Of a stretch of DNA of 14,405 bases, positions 1-9,145 are shown one piece after another (the first letter of the stretch is position 1; the number at the start of each line of letters is the position of its first letter). The translations under genes and the position numbers were made by a program. This stretch comes from Treponema sp. (lineage in GTDB: Bacteria; Spirochaetota; Spirochaetia; Treponematales; Treponemataceae), in NCBI GenBank assembly GCA_024699205.1, contig JAILQA010000333.1, positions 1-14,405 of the forward strand. Direction: 5' to 3'. Under the pieces are notes generated by a model. That model saw only the letters and a list, made by a program, of their open reading frames with translations. It made no database searches and was not told the DNA's origin.

Positions 1-932
1 TCTTCCTCAGCATACCAGCCGTTAAAATGCCAGCCGGTTTTTTCAAGAACAGGCAGCGTAATAGTTTCAGAATCAATAGTATATTTTGTCGGAAGATTAT
101 CCACAGAGACATCATTCAAATTATTAAGTGTGATTGAATAAACGGTATTGAAAGGATTTGTTATTTCATCAGAGCCGGTACTTTCTACACCACCCGTAAT
201 AGTTGTAAATGCAGGATAAGGTGATATCATAGGAGCAAGGTGAGCTTCATCTGCATAAAAATGAATATAAATATGATATAAACCGGCAGGAACCTCTTCG
301 AGAGAATAGGTAACCTTTCCATTAGAAGGTGTTAGAGAAGTCTCAGCATAACGGTCATCAGACAAAGAAGAATCTGTGTGATTTTCTGAATCATAAGCTT
401 TAAGTTCTCCGGTGATATATTTTACATCAGAAGCATTCGAAGCCGCAGAAAAATCAAGAGTATAATTAAAGCTACCCAAGTTTTCAGGATTAAGAACATC
501 ATCGTTCCAATGTAGAGTAAAGTAAAGCGGGTTATCGCCAGCTTCAATTTCCTGAGATTCGATTGTTCCTTGCAAAACAGTTCCAGCTTTTTCGGCAGTC
601 AGCGTAAAACTATATATGCCAGTTTCCACAGCAATAGAAGCATTTTGTAACTTAGACAGATTAGAATAGGTTCCAAACGTCTCCTCTGTGCCACCAACCT
701 TTCCGCCGCTGAGCACAAAAGAAAAATCAGCAATAGAATCAAGGGTAAAAGTTGGTCGAACAGCACGAGACGCTTCTATTTCTCCCACTTTGATATAAGC
801 AGTTTTTCCATCCGTGTTATTTATGTCTGCGTTTTCTTTAATCAAAGAATCCTTACAACCCGTAAGCAATCCTAACAGCATTCCAGCCCCAAAAAGAAGC
901 GCAAAAACACCAAACAATTTTGTTCTTTTCAT
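1..932 (-). CDS. Lipoprotein with InlB-type repeat, C-terminus cut off by window edge
   Basis: The frame is open from an ATG at 932 to the left edge (310 codons), so the gene is 5' complete and 3' truncated. An AGAGG ribosome site lies 6 nt before the ATG. The N-terminus is a lipoprotein signal: MKRTK, a hydrophobic stretch, then lipobox LTGC with Cys26 as the predicted lipidated residue. The next ~160 residues align by eye, roughly half identical, with the N-terminus of the adjacent 1025-5041 protein (shared KTAYIK, ETGIY-FTL-AEK and Q-EI--GDN). The two are therefore tandem paralogues. The visible part ends in the start of an InlB/Listeria-Bacteroides repeat (KTGWHFNGWY). By analogy with its neighbours, beta-helix and SUMF1 domains may follow beyond the window; this is inference. 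It is probably the fourth gene of the lipoprotein operon, although the 92-bp gap before it could hold its own promoter. Confidence 0.88.
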   Translation of the reverse strand, partial: MKRTKLFGVFALLFGAGMLLGLLTGCKDSLIKENADINNTDGKTAYIKVGEIEASRAVRPTFTLDSIADFSFVLSGGKVGGTEETFGTYSNLSKLQNASIAVETGIYSFTLTAEKAGTVLQGTIESQEIEAGDNPLYFTLHWNDDVLNPENLGSFNYTLDFSAASNASDVKYITGELKAYDSENHTDSSLSDDRYAETSLTPSNGKVTYSLEEVPAGLYHIYIHFYADEAHLAPMISPYPAFTTITGGVESTGSDEITNPFNTVYSITLNNLNDVSVDNLPTKYTIDSETITLPVLEKTGWHFNGWYAEE

Positions 933-952
933 ATAAATCCTCTCAAAATCCA

Positions 953-980
953 TATATAATCTCAATTTTTCTATAATCAA
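953..980 (-). promoter_or_regulatory. Promoter candidate for the 1-932 lipoprotein gene
   Basis: On the minus strand TTGATT (975-980) and TATATA (953-958) are separated by 16 bp and lie just upstream of the ribosome site at 932. Each box matches 4 of 6 consensus bases. The DNA is AT-rich, so a chance match is quite possible. If real, it would let the fourth gene be expressed apart from the operon. Confidence 0.3.
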
Positions 981-1021
981 GGAGGGGAAAGCCTTCCCCT
1001 GTGCCCCCGTAACGCCCCTGC
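970..1021 (-). repeat. GC-rich intergenic repeat, short copy, with hairpin
   Basis: Right after the stop of the 1025-5041 gene, the minus strand reads GCAGGGGCGTTACGGGGGC and then a hairpin AGGGGAA-GGCT-TTCCCCT (983-1000, perfect 7-bp stem, 4-nt loop). The same two blocks occur in the same order, inverted relative to this copy, at 12005-12087, where extra hairpins separate them. The GC-rich block stands out from the AT-rich surroundings. It is not followed by a T-run, so a classical intrinsic terminator is unlikely. It could attenuate or stabilise the operon transcript. Confidence 0.6.
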
Positions 1022-1024
1022 TGC

Positions 1025-4000
1025 TTATTCTGTGATTGTGCGTACAACACGGAAGCCGAGAGAGGGTTCGCGGTCGTACGGGTTACCGTAGCCTATGTAA
1101 GATACTGAACAGTATTCGGAGGTGGTGGCAAAAGAACCACCACGTTTAACGCGGTAATTGCCAGAAGCAGGACCAGTGGCGGGGGTGAGGCGAGAAATAT
1201 CGCCCTGCCAGTCATAACACAATTCCCATACGTTTCCGGACATATCATACAGTCCGAGTCTGTTTGCTGCCCGGCTTTTTACTTCGTGTGTCTTATCGCC
1301 ACTGAAGCCGTAATACCACGCCACAATGTCAATGTTATCGCTTCCACTGTAGGTGTATTGGCTGTTTAAGTTTCCGCCGCGGGCAAGGTATTCCCATTCG
1401 GCGTTGGTAGGCAGACGGTAACCGTTCGCGGTTTCATCAAAAGTAATTTCATTCCATACATCATTATTTCCGCTTGGTCCGCACCATTTGTCTGTTGCAT
1501 TACCTCCAATATCAGGCCATTTTGTTGGGTCTGTTTCATCTCCAATCTTATATACTGGGTTAAGATTTTCAGCTTTTGAACGAAGGTTGCAGTAAACTAT
1601 TGCATCGTACCAGTTTACATAGTATGCTGGGAAGTTTTCGTCCACACCATAGTTTGAATCTGGCCTTGATGAGCCGCCGTACTTGCAGTATTCTTCGTAC
1701 TCGCCCTGAGTAACTTCGTGGTCGCTTACGAGCAGGTTTGGTATTGTACCTTCATTTCTTGATACTAATACAACTGACATTGGAGTGAGAAAAGGGATAT
1801 AATTTAAGGAAATGCCTGGAACAGATACAGAATGTGAAATTGTTCCATCGAAACTCATGTACCATGGAGTTCCGCCTTCTTGCTCTGTAATTTTGAACTT
1901 ATTAAATTCTTTTGCAATACTTGTTGTGGTAATGTTGTTACCATTGCTGTCTTTTCCGAGTGTGAGGATAACATTGTCTGTACTGTATGTTTCTGGGGTT
2001 ATTGTCGCAATCGGGCTGGTTCCTGTCAGTGCATCAACTATTGTAATCTTAGCGCCATCAGCAAGGTAAATGTCGTTATTGCTGTCTATAAGTGCACTTC
2101 CGCCTATGTTGAAGGTTGCTCCTTGTTCAACACTTACAGCATTACTATATCCAACACTTGAATTATTTCCGCTGATTGTTCCACCGAGCATTGTAAATGT
2201 TCCGTATTCTGAACCAATGTAACCAATATATACGCCACCACCAAGACTTTGCGAAGAGTTATTATTGATTGAGCCACTCTTCATGATGAATTCGCCGCCG
2301 CTTACATTAACACCTGCACCGTTATCACCTGCATTATTTGTTATGGTTCCTCCATCAAGTGTAACTTTTCCATTAGTAATCGAAAGACCAGAGTCATTTC
2401 CATTATCAGTAATAAGACATCCTTGGCCAATTGTAATATCTGCTTCTTCTTCTATTACTTCATCATCGATATAAATACCAGTTTGTCCGCCTGTAATTTT
2501 AATATTCTTAAGAATTATAGGTACACTTGTTTGTACACAAAGCGCATATCTTTCACGAGTACCATCCCCATCCACAAGACCAGTAATTTCATCTGTAGGG
2601 TTGCCATCAGAATCTGCTTCTGATATACCCATATAAATAATGGAACGGGCTTTTCCGTTGAGGGTTTCATAAATTGTGTGATAAGAGTCACCGTCTGAGA
2701 ATGTACCTTCCAATTTAATTGTATAATCTGCTTCTGGATTAGGGTTATTATAAGCGATATAACTTTCAGCTTCTGAAATTGTTGCAAAAGGGCTAGAAGC
2801 AGTTCCTAAGCCTTCCGAACTTCCCTTTGTCGAAGAAACATATATTGTGGTAAGCAAGTCTTCTTGCAGTTTACCTTCTTCATTAACTTTAATTGCTATT
2901 TTGATTGAATTTGAAGCAGATTCAACGTGGAACTTAGCACATTGGGCAGCAAATTGACTTTCTGAAAGACCGTCATTGTTAATGAGCTGATATCCATCGT
3001 ATACATCATTACTATCTAAGCCAGTAATTATTATTGTTGCAAAAGGAGAAGAATCTTCTACTTCTGGCAGGATTCCAGAAATATAGATTGTTCTATCGGA
3101 AGGAGTTAGACTATTACAATAAATATCATTAGGTACGCTTTCAGGAGAGAAGGAATTACCACTGAAGCTACCACCTTCAAGATAAAGTTTACCAAGGCGT
3201 TCTACATAAATACCTGCCATTGTGTTTGTGCCATGATTGTTTGAAATTGTGACGCCATCTTTAACTCTGGCAGTAGTGTAATTGAATACATGAACTCCGT
3301 TTTGGTTTCCATCAATAAGAGTTCCGCTGTCAAGAATTACGTTTGCAGCACCTTCTTCCGATGTATTGGCTGTTCCAACACAAATACCATAGTATGCGCC
3401 AGAAATAGAAAGATTTTTTGTAATAACTGCAAAATCAGTTGAGGTAATATTTGAATCAGGTACAATAGTAAGTGCATTCTCTGGAGATTGAGAACCTGAT
3501 ACTGTCAGATCAATACCATCCTGAGGGACTCCGTTAACAAGGGCACTTCTTCCTGTCAGCGTGAGAGATTTTGCATAATTTTTCATATTACCTGGAATTG
3601 TTTGTGCGCTTGTAAGTGTTCCACTGATGTTAATTGTGAAGTCAATAACAGGATCAACATAATAGTCAAAGCTTGTTATTGCTGCACATGCATCTTCTAT
3701 GCTTGCAAATGGTTTATCTTCTGTTCCATCGGCAGTAACATTTGTATTTGCTGTTGCACTTACATAGATATCAGATTCGGTAGAAATGCTTACAGTTGCG
3801 GTGGCACTTAGATGTCCGCTTATAACTTCTATAACATAGGTTTTTAAACCAGAAACAGATGGAACAAATAAGTAAGTGTTTTCTTGTATATAATCGTCCA
3901 CAATTCCGTCAACAAACCAGGTGTAAGTACTGTCGTCTTTAGCTCCTTTGGCTGTAAAGCGGACAGCTTTATGTAATTCATCTACAGAAGCTGTGAGAGA

Positions 4001-5041
4001 AAGGTCATTTGTCGATTCAATATTTACGCTTATTCCGTTTGCTCGGCTCCATTTTGCATATAAAACTTTGTTTCCACAGCTACCTTTTTCAATGCTTGTT
4101 ATAGCTTCTCCGGTAAAGCTTGGATTATCATACCAGCCGTTAAAGAACCAGCCTGATTTTGACAAGGTTTGCAGCGTGATGTCTGGTGAATGCTGTGTAT
4201 AATTTTTATTGCTTAGATAGGTATTATTTAGATTTTCAAAAGAAATTGTATAAACATCAGCAAGAGATGCTACGGCTATTGTATCTTTACTTGTCTGTGA
4301 GCCTGTGATTACTACTATATCGTCCAATGGGCTTTCAAGAAGAGGAACTTCCCCATAAACATCTGCATAACAATAAGCTTGCATAAGATAAACGCCGGAA
4401 GGAAGGCCGTTAAGTGTATAAAGGGCTTTATTATCTGAAAAATCTACTGGAAAGAATTCCTTTTGATAATCAGAAATAGGGTTTGAATCGTTATCAACAA
4501 TTTGTGTGGTTTCTTCTGTTTCCGGATCATAAGATAAAAGGTCGATTCTAATAACTTTTAATAGATTTGCATTTACTGCTGTAGAAAAATCAATTGTTAT
4601 CTCAAGGTTACCAAGACATGTCGGATCAAGAGAAGTTTCATCCCATTTAAGATTAAAAGCAAGGGAATTGTCGCCAGTTGTGATTTCCTGGTTTGTGATT
4701 GTGTCTTCCAAAACAGAGCCGCTTTTTTCTGCCCTAAGCGTAAAATTATAGATGCCGGTTGTGATGGCAATTGATTCAGCCTGAAGGTCTGCAAGGCTTG
4801 TGAAGCTTCCGAGTTCTTTTTCTGTATCTCCTTCTTTTGTGCCCGTCAGCGTAAAATTAAAATTGGCTATTGTTTCTGTAGTAAAGTCAGGAAGTGCACT
4901 TCGTGATGCATTAACCTGTCCAATTTTGATATATGCAGTTTTCCCAGCTGTTTTGCCTGTAAACGAGTCGTTACATCCTGACAGTAACATTCCAGCTGAT
5001 AATACCAAAGAAAATATTCCGAATAACTTAGTTTTCTTCAT
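1025..5041 (-). CDS. Modular lipoprotein: InlB repeat, Ig/PKD-like module, two beta-helix segments, SUMF1/C-type-lectin tip
   Basis: The protein has 1338 residues. The start has an AAAGGAG site 9 nt upstream and lies 18 bp after the previous stop. Residues 1-23 are a lipoprotein signal (lipobox LSGC, Cys23). An N-terminal beta domain shared with the next gene spans ~35-260. An InlB repeat follows at ~263-331 (NGWY to LYAKW), then an Ig/PKD-like module at ~335-424 (TYTWFVDG). Two right-handed beta-helix-like segments each open with a YVS-PFA-I entry motif (~426-730 and ~733-1075), rich in short G/N turns. The SUMF1/FGE-like domain is ~1088-1334: VTQGEYEEY, PAYYVNWYDAI, GYRLPTNAEWEY, LGLYDMSGNVWE, RGGSF and GFRVVR. 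Of the two FGE catalytic cysteines, the Cys341 equivalent is kept (Cys1311) while the Cys336 position is Thr1306. Formylglycine synthesis is therefore unlikely and a binding role is more plausible. GC content rises to about 52% over 1041-1440. Confidence 0.93.
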   Translation of the reverse strand: MKKTKLFGIFSLVLSAGMLLSGCNDSFTGKTAGKTAYIKIGQVNASRSALPDFTTETIANFNFTLTGTKEGDTEKELGSFTSLADLQAESIAITTGIYNFTLRAEKSGSVLEDTITNQEITTGDNSLAFNLKWDETSLDPTCLGNLEITIDFSTAVNANLLKVIRIDLLSYDPETEETTQIVDNDSNPISDYQKEFFPVDFSDNKALYTLNGLPSGVYLMQAYCYADVYGEVPLLESPLDDIVVITGSQTSKDTIAVASLADVYTISFENLNNTYLSNKNYTQHSPDITLQTLSKSGWFFNGWYDNPSFTGEAITSIEKGSCGNKVLYAKWSRANGISVNIESTNDLSLTASVDELHKAVRFTAKGAKDDSTYTWFVDGIVDDYIQENTYLFVPSVSGLKTYVIEVISGHLSATATVSISTESDIYVSATANTNVTADGTEDKPFASIEDACAAITSFDYYVDPVIDFTINISGTLTSAQTIPGNMKNYAKSLTLTGRSALVNGVPQDGIDLTVSGSQSPENALTIVPDSNITSTDFAVITKNLSISGAYYGICVGTANTSEEGAANVILDSGTLIDGNQNGVHVFNYTTARVKDGVTISNNHGTNTMAGIYVERLGKLYLEGGSFSGNSFSPESVPNDIYCNSLTPSDRTIYISGILPEVEDSSPFATIIITGLDSNDVYDGYQLINNDGLSESQFAAQCAKFHVESASNSIKIAIKVNEEGKLQEDLLTTIYVSSTKGSSEGLGTASSPFATISEAESYIAYNNPNPEADYTIKLEGTFSDGDSYHTIYETLNGKARSIIYMGISEADSDGNPTDEITGLVDGDGTRERYALCVQTSVPIILKNIKITGGQTGIYIDDEVIEEEADITIGQGCLITDNGNDSGLSITNGKVTLDGGTITNNAGDNGAGVNVSGGEFIMKSGSINNNSSQSLGGGVYIGYIGSEYGTFTMLGGTISGNNSSVGYSNAVSVEQGATFNIGGSALIDSNNDIYLADGAKITIVDALTGTSPIATITPETYSTDNVILTLGKDSNGNNITTTSIAKEFNKFKITEQEGGTPWYMSFDGTISHSVSVPGISLNYIPFLTPMSVVLVSRNEGTIPNLLVSDHEVTQGEYEEYCKYGGSSRPDSNYGVDENFPAYYVNWYDAIVYCNLRSKAENLNPVYKIGDETDPTKWPDIGGNATDKWCGPSGNNDVWNEITFDETANGYRLPTNAEWEYLARGGNLNSQYTYSGSDNIDIVAWYYGFSGDKTHEVKSRAANRLGLYDMSGNVWELCYDWQGDISRLTPATGPASGNYRVKRGGSFATTSEYCSVSYIGYGNPYDREPSLGFRVVRTITE

Positions 5042-5059
5042 TTTAGCAATCTCCTTTTT

Positions 5060-8000
5060 TTACTCTGTAATTGTGCGGACTACACGGAAGCCTGTTGTTT
5101 TATAACACATGTACGTGAATAGATTTGATCGATCGCTTACATTACATATATTTGCTGATGAATTGACAGATTCTCCACGCATTATACGATTAAAACTTGA
5201 TGTGCCATAGACTCCATAAGGATCTGTTGCATCAGATGTATAATTTGCTTTTTTATCAAAACACCATTCGCTAACATTACCACACATATCATAAAGACCA
5301 TAACTGTTTGCCAGTTTATTTGGAGCAGTCTTATCCAAAATATGTATTATGCCTCCAGAGTTTCCAGAATGCCAAACATATTTATCGACATCAGCTAAGT
5401 TTGTGCCGTTATAACCAGAAAAAACATTAGATGTTACGAAAGTAGCGCTTTGTTGAGCTGGATTATTTCTATCATCATAGCCATCCCAATTGTCATTGTC
5501 TTTGAAATCGCCAAGAGCGGCATATTCCCATTCTGCTTCGGTAGGAAGACGGTAACCGTTCTTTGATGTATCGGCTACTAATGAATTCCAAGAAGCATTA
5601 TTTTCTGTTGGAATATTTGAGAAGTCAAAATTCTTCCAATCTGAGATAGATGATACTGTATATACACACTCTAAACCTTCCATAGCACTTCTTTTGTTAC
5701 AGTAGGCTATTGCTGCATACCAGTTTATATAGAAGGCAGGCGCATTTTCATCAATTACAAGATTTGCTATGTCTTCATCTGAAGCATCATTTGGAATAAG
5801 GTCTTCCTGAGTTACCACCATAACATCGCTGAATTCTTTTTGAGTAATTTCATGGTCTAGCATAAAGAAATCTTTGGTAAGCGTAACATTAAATGCAGTT
5901 TCATTCGATTTTTCTTTTCTTATATAGCTTCCAGCAGTGATAGAAACAAAGCCTGTTGCCCGTAATTTTCCATTAGAATCAATTATTAGTTCCTGATAAT
6001 CATGACTGTTGTAAACTTTGAACTTTTTACACTGGGCGGCAAACTGTTTGTTTGTAAGACCGTCATTATAGAGGATAGGGTCGCCTATTAATGAATCATA
6101 GCCTTCACCAATAGGAGTATATTTGATTATTGGTAATGTAGTTACACCAGAAAGTATAGCAGAAATATAGATTTTTCCACACTCTGCATCTTCGTTACTC
6201 TTGATAACAATAATATCTCCGTGTGCCGGCTCGTCTAGAGAAGTAATACTGTCATTACCAGTGATTGAAGCACTTTCAAGATATAGGTTTGCACCTTCTT
6301 CTACTTGAATACCACCATAGTCTTCACCAGATTTGTTATTTTTTATTTCAACTCCATTTTTAACACGGAGAACAGCTGTTGTATTAACACGTACACCAAT
6401 TCCGTTATTTCCATTAATACGGGTACCGCTTTCAAGAGTAACGTTTGCCTCTGGATTAGGATAATAATCTCCAACCTGAATACCATGGTCACCTTCTGTA
6501 ATATAGAGATTGCTTACAGTAACAGGTACGGTAGTTAAAATATCAAGAGAGTTTCTAATACCATCGGTCGGTTCACTTCCAGAAGTAAAGTTTTTACCGG
6601 TAAGTGTGATAGAGTGTGCTTTTCCATCTGTAGAAGAAGATATTCTCTGTGAGTCAGTAAGTTCACCGTCAATATAAACTATGTAATCAACAATAGAATT
6701 GCTCATTGCGGCACAGGCGGCACTTATGCTTGCAAATGGTTTGTCCTGGGTTCCGTCTGCTATATAATCTGGAGAAGTACTTGAAGATGAGCTTACATAC
6801 AATTCTTCATCTGTTGAAATCCTTACACTTGCTGTTGCGTTGCGGGTCTTACAGCGAACTTCGACAACATAAGTTTTTGTTCCTGTTGTAGTCTGGGTAA
6901 GGGTGAATGTATCGCCTGTCGTGTCTGTCTGTTTTGTTCCGTCTAAATACCAGGAATATGTGCTTCCTTCTGCGCCACCAGATACAGTGAAGGTAACTGT
7001 CTTAGAGTTTTCTGCTTCGCCGGAAACTGCTGAAAGAGAAAGGTCGTTTGTTGGGTCGACATTTACTACAGTTCCTGTTATGCGGCTCCATTTTGCGTAG
7101 AGGGTATAATCTGCGAGTTCCGAAGTAGTGTTGATTTGTGTGAATGGCTCGCCTTCGAACGTGCTGTCTGTGTACCAGCCGTTGAATGCGTAACCTGATC
7201 TTGAAGGAGCTGCAATTTGGAGAGGCAAATCATTTTCAGAATAAACTGATATGTTTGTTTCTGCATTCTGTGCCGGGGTAGTAGAATCATCGTTCAGAAT
7301 ATAGGTGATTGCGTATACTTGTTCGAGTTTTCCATAAGTGTTTATGCGCCAATTGGTTGTTTTTTCTGTACCGTTGTCATTAAAAATATATGGAATAACT
7401 GCGAACTTTTTAACTTCGTCAGCAAGTGTTGAGGTGGAATCAATATCAATATCGAGAACAGAGATGTCATTTTCATAAGTAGATGGACGGATTTTTATCT
7501 GTTTTGATTCGCTATGGTTGGTGAGTGTATTATTAATGATGATTTTTGCACCTTCTTCAACAAGAATAGGTTTTTCTGTATTGATGTTAGTTGAATCTCC
7601 CAAATGAAGGATAGATTGCTCTTTTAATTCTATGCTGTTTGAATCTTCAGCACCTGTGATTGCAAGCTTTGTGATTGTTACTGGAATAACTGAATTAATT
7701 GTAAGGGTTGTATCTTCAGTGCCAGTATAATCAGGTTCTGCACCTGCAAGTGTATCTGTAGGTTCTCCTGAACTCAAATCAGAAGCACCTTCGATTGTAA
7801 TTGTTTTTGCACTTGCGCTTGTGATGCCGTTAATTGTCTGGAATCCATATACATTTCCACTTACATAAATAGTCCAATCAACATCGCTCTTTTTGCCTTC
7901 ATTCAAAGCAAAAGATGCAATTTTAGTACAGGCTGATGTAAGGCTTGGCAATGCGTCTGAGATGGTAAAACCATTTGTTCCGCCAGTTGCACCTTCTTCT

Positions 8001-9124
8001 GGCTGGGCTACATACAATTTGTTTGTAAAGTATGCAGTGATAGTTTTGTTTCCTAAATCGTTTGCTGATTTAGACATTGTTGGCTCGGTTTTGAGAGCAT
8101 CGGTCAGATTATAGGTTTCGCTCTTTTCTGTTTCGTACCATTTTGCAAAGCTATAACCTGTTATACCCATCTTTGGTAAAGTGATTTCATCGCTTCTTCG
8201 GGAATAACGCCTTGGTAGAACTGCGGCTTCTAAGAAAGCGTTATACTTTTCTAAGAGTTCACTAATGGTATATTCCTGATCGTTTAAGAAAAACTTATAG
8301 TCCAGAGTATAAACTTCGTTCAATTCAACTTGTGGAAGAATTGCAGTTGTTGTGATACCGTCTGCTACACGGATAATGTTGTCTGGTATTGTGTTGAGAG
8401 GTATATCAGCCTCGCCGTCAAGTGCATAAAAATCAAAAGAAAGCGAGTAATAACCGGCCTGTAATTTTTCTTCATCATCAGAAATATCACGTGTGAAAGT
8501 AACGGATTTAACACCGTCTTTTTCGATGATTTGGTCTGCGGTGAAGTTTTCTGTTGCAATTGGAGTTGTTCCTGTTGGAGTTGTAAGAACAGCGGTGACT
8601 TTGTCTGCATCTCCTGTGAATGGAATTGTAATGCTGATTCCGCCGTATTCAATTGTAGAAGTTAACAAAAACTCTATTACATTGCGCTGATATCGTTTGA
8701 TTTCTTTGTTTTCTACAGTACCGCTGAATGGAATGTTGTGCAAATCTGCTGTAAGAGTAAAGTTCCAGGTTCCAGGGTCAAGTTCAATTTCTGAATTGCA
8801 CAATTCTGTGTAAGTATCTGCCTGAGCAAGGGTGATTGAATCGCCAAAGGTATTTTCACCTTTTTTGAGTTTTCCCGTGAGTTCAAGATTTGAGAGGGAA
8901 GAAAGGTCAATATCATCATTACTTGGGTTTGAAGTCTGTCTGCTTATTGTTGTGTCTCCAACTACGAGATAAGTCTTTCCTTCCATGCCGGATGGTTTGT
9001 GTCCTTGGAATCCGCTTTTACAAGAAATAGCGGACATTAACGAAAGCGACGTTAGAAGAGAAAATGCCAGAATTTTTTTAGATTTGATTGTATGTATTTT
9101 ATTTGTTCTCATTTTATTCATCAT
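5060..9124 (-). CDS. Modular lipoprotein: two InlB-type repeats, Ig/PKD-like module, beta-helix segments, SUMF1/C-type-lectin tip
   Basis: The protein has 1354 residues. AAGGAG lies 9 nt before the first of two adjacent ATGs. The signal sequence is long and ends AISC (Cys35), a relaxed spirochaetal-type lipobox. The N-terminal beta domain (~48-270) is only distantly like that of the 1025-5041 product. Then come a divergent InlB-like repeat (~278-370, TGYSFAKWY), a beta-helix-like stretch (~371-600), a canonical InlB repeat (~605-679, NGWY to LYAKW), an Ig/PKD-like module (~683-772, TYSWYLDG) and a second beta-helix segment (~775-1055) that closely parallels the 1025-5041 protein, including DGL---QFAAQC-KF. 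The SUMF1 domain is ~1060-1350: EITQKEFSD, PAFYINWYAAI, GYRLPTEAEWEY, YGLYDMCGNVSEW, GFRVVR. The Cys341 equivalent is Cys1327 and the Cys336 position is Ser1322. It is probably an envelope-anchored binding protein. Confidence 0.93.
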   Translation of the reverse strand: MMNKMRTNKIHTIKSKKILAFSLLTSLSLMSAISCKSGFQGHKPSGMEGKTYLVVGDTTISRQTSNPSNDDIDLSSLSNLELTGKLKKGENTFGDSITLAQADTYTELCNSEIELDPGTWNFTLTADLHNIPFSGTVENKEIKRYQRNVIEFLLTSTIEYGGISITIPFTGDADKVTAVLTTPTGTTPIATENFTADQIIEKDGVKSVTFTRDISDDEEKLQAGYYSLSFDFYALDGEADIPLNTIPDNIIRVADGITTTAILPQVELNEVYTLDYKFFLNDQEYTISELLEKYNAFLEAAVLPRRYSRRSDEITLPKMGITGYSFAKWYETEKSETYNLTDALKTEPTMSKSANDLGNKTITAYFTNKLYVAQPEEGATGGTNGFTISDALPSLTSACTKIASFALNEGKKSDVDWTIYVSGNVYGFQTINGITSASAKTITIEGASDLSSGEPTDTLAGAEPDYTGTEDTTLTINSVIPVTITKLAITGAEDSNSIELKEQSILHLGDSTNINTEKPILVEEGAKIIINNTLTNHSESKQIKIRPSTYENDISVLDIDIDSTSTLADEVKKFAVIPYIFNDNGTEKTTNWRINTYGKLEQVYAITYILNDDSTTPAQNAETNISVYSENDLPLQIAAPSRSGYAFNGWYTDSTFEGEPFTQINTTSELADYTLYAKWSRITGTVVNVDPTNDLSLSAVSGEAENSKTVTFTVSGGAEGSTYSWYLDGTKQTDTTGDTFTLTQTTTGTKTYVVEVRCKTRNATASVRISTDEELYVSSSSSTSPDYIADGTQDKPFASISAACAAMSNSIVDYIVYIDGELTDSQRISSSTDGKAHSITLTGKNFTSGSEPTDGIRNSLDILTTVPVTVSNLYITEGDHGIQVGDYYPNPEANVTLESGTRINGNNGIGVRVNTTAVLRVKNGVEIKNNKSGEDYGGIQVEEGANLYLESASITGNDSITSLDEPAHGDIIVIKSNEDAECGKIYISAILSGVTTLPIIKYTPIGEGYDSLIGDPILYNDGLTNKQFAAQCKKFKVYNSHDYQELIIDSNGKLRATGFVSITAGSYIRKEKSNETAFNVTLTKDFFMLDHEITQKEFSDVMVVTQEDLIPNDASDEDIANLVIDENAPAFYINWYAAIAYCNKRSAMEGLECVYTVSSISDWKNFDFSNIPTENNASWNSLVADTSKNGYRLPTEAEWEYAALGDFKDNDNWDGYDDRNNPAQQSATFVTSNVFSGYNGTNLADVDKYVWHSGNSGGIIHILDKTAPNKLANSYGLYDMCGNVSEWCFDKKANYTSDATDPYGVYGTSSFNRIMRGESVNSSANICNVSDRSNLFTYMCYKTTGFRVVRTITE

Positions 9125-9145
9125 CTTTATAAACTCCTTTTGCTC

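Noticed and set aside
983..1000. Hairpin after the 1025-5041 gene read as an intrinsic terminator
   Set aside because: The stem is good, but the minus strand continues CCTTGATTATAG with no T-run, and a same-family element lies elsewhere. A repeat element explains it better.
1025..5190. Complete diversity-generating retroelement
   Set aside because: The tips have the right fold and layout, but the window has no reverse transcriptase, no accessory gene and no template repeat. The mismatch pattern between the two loops is not restricted to adenine positions. It is kept as a hypothesis only.
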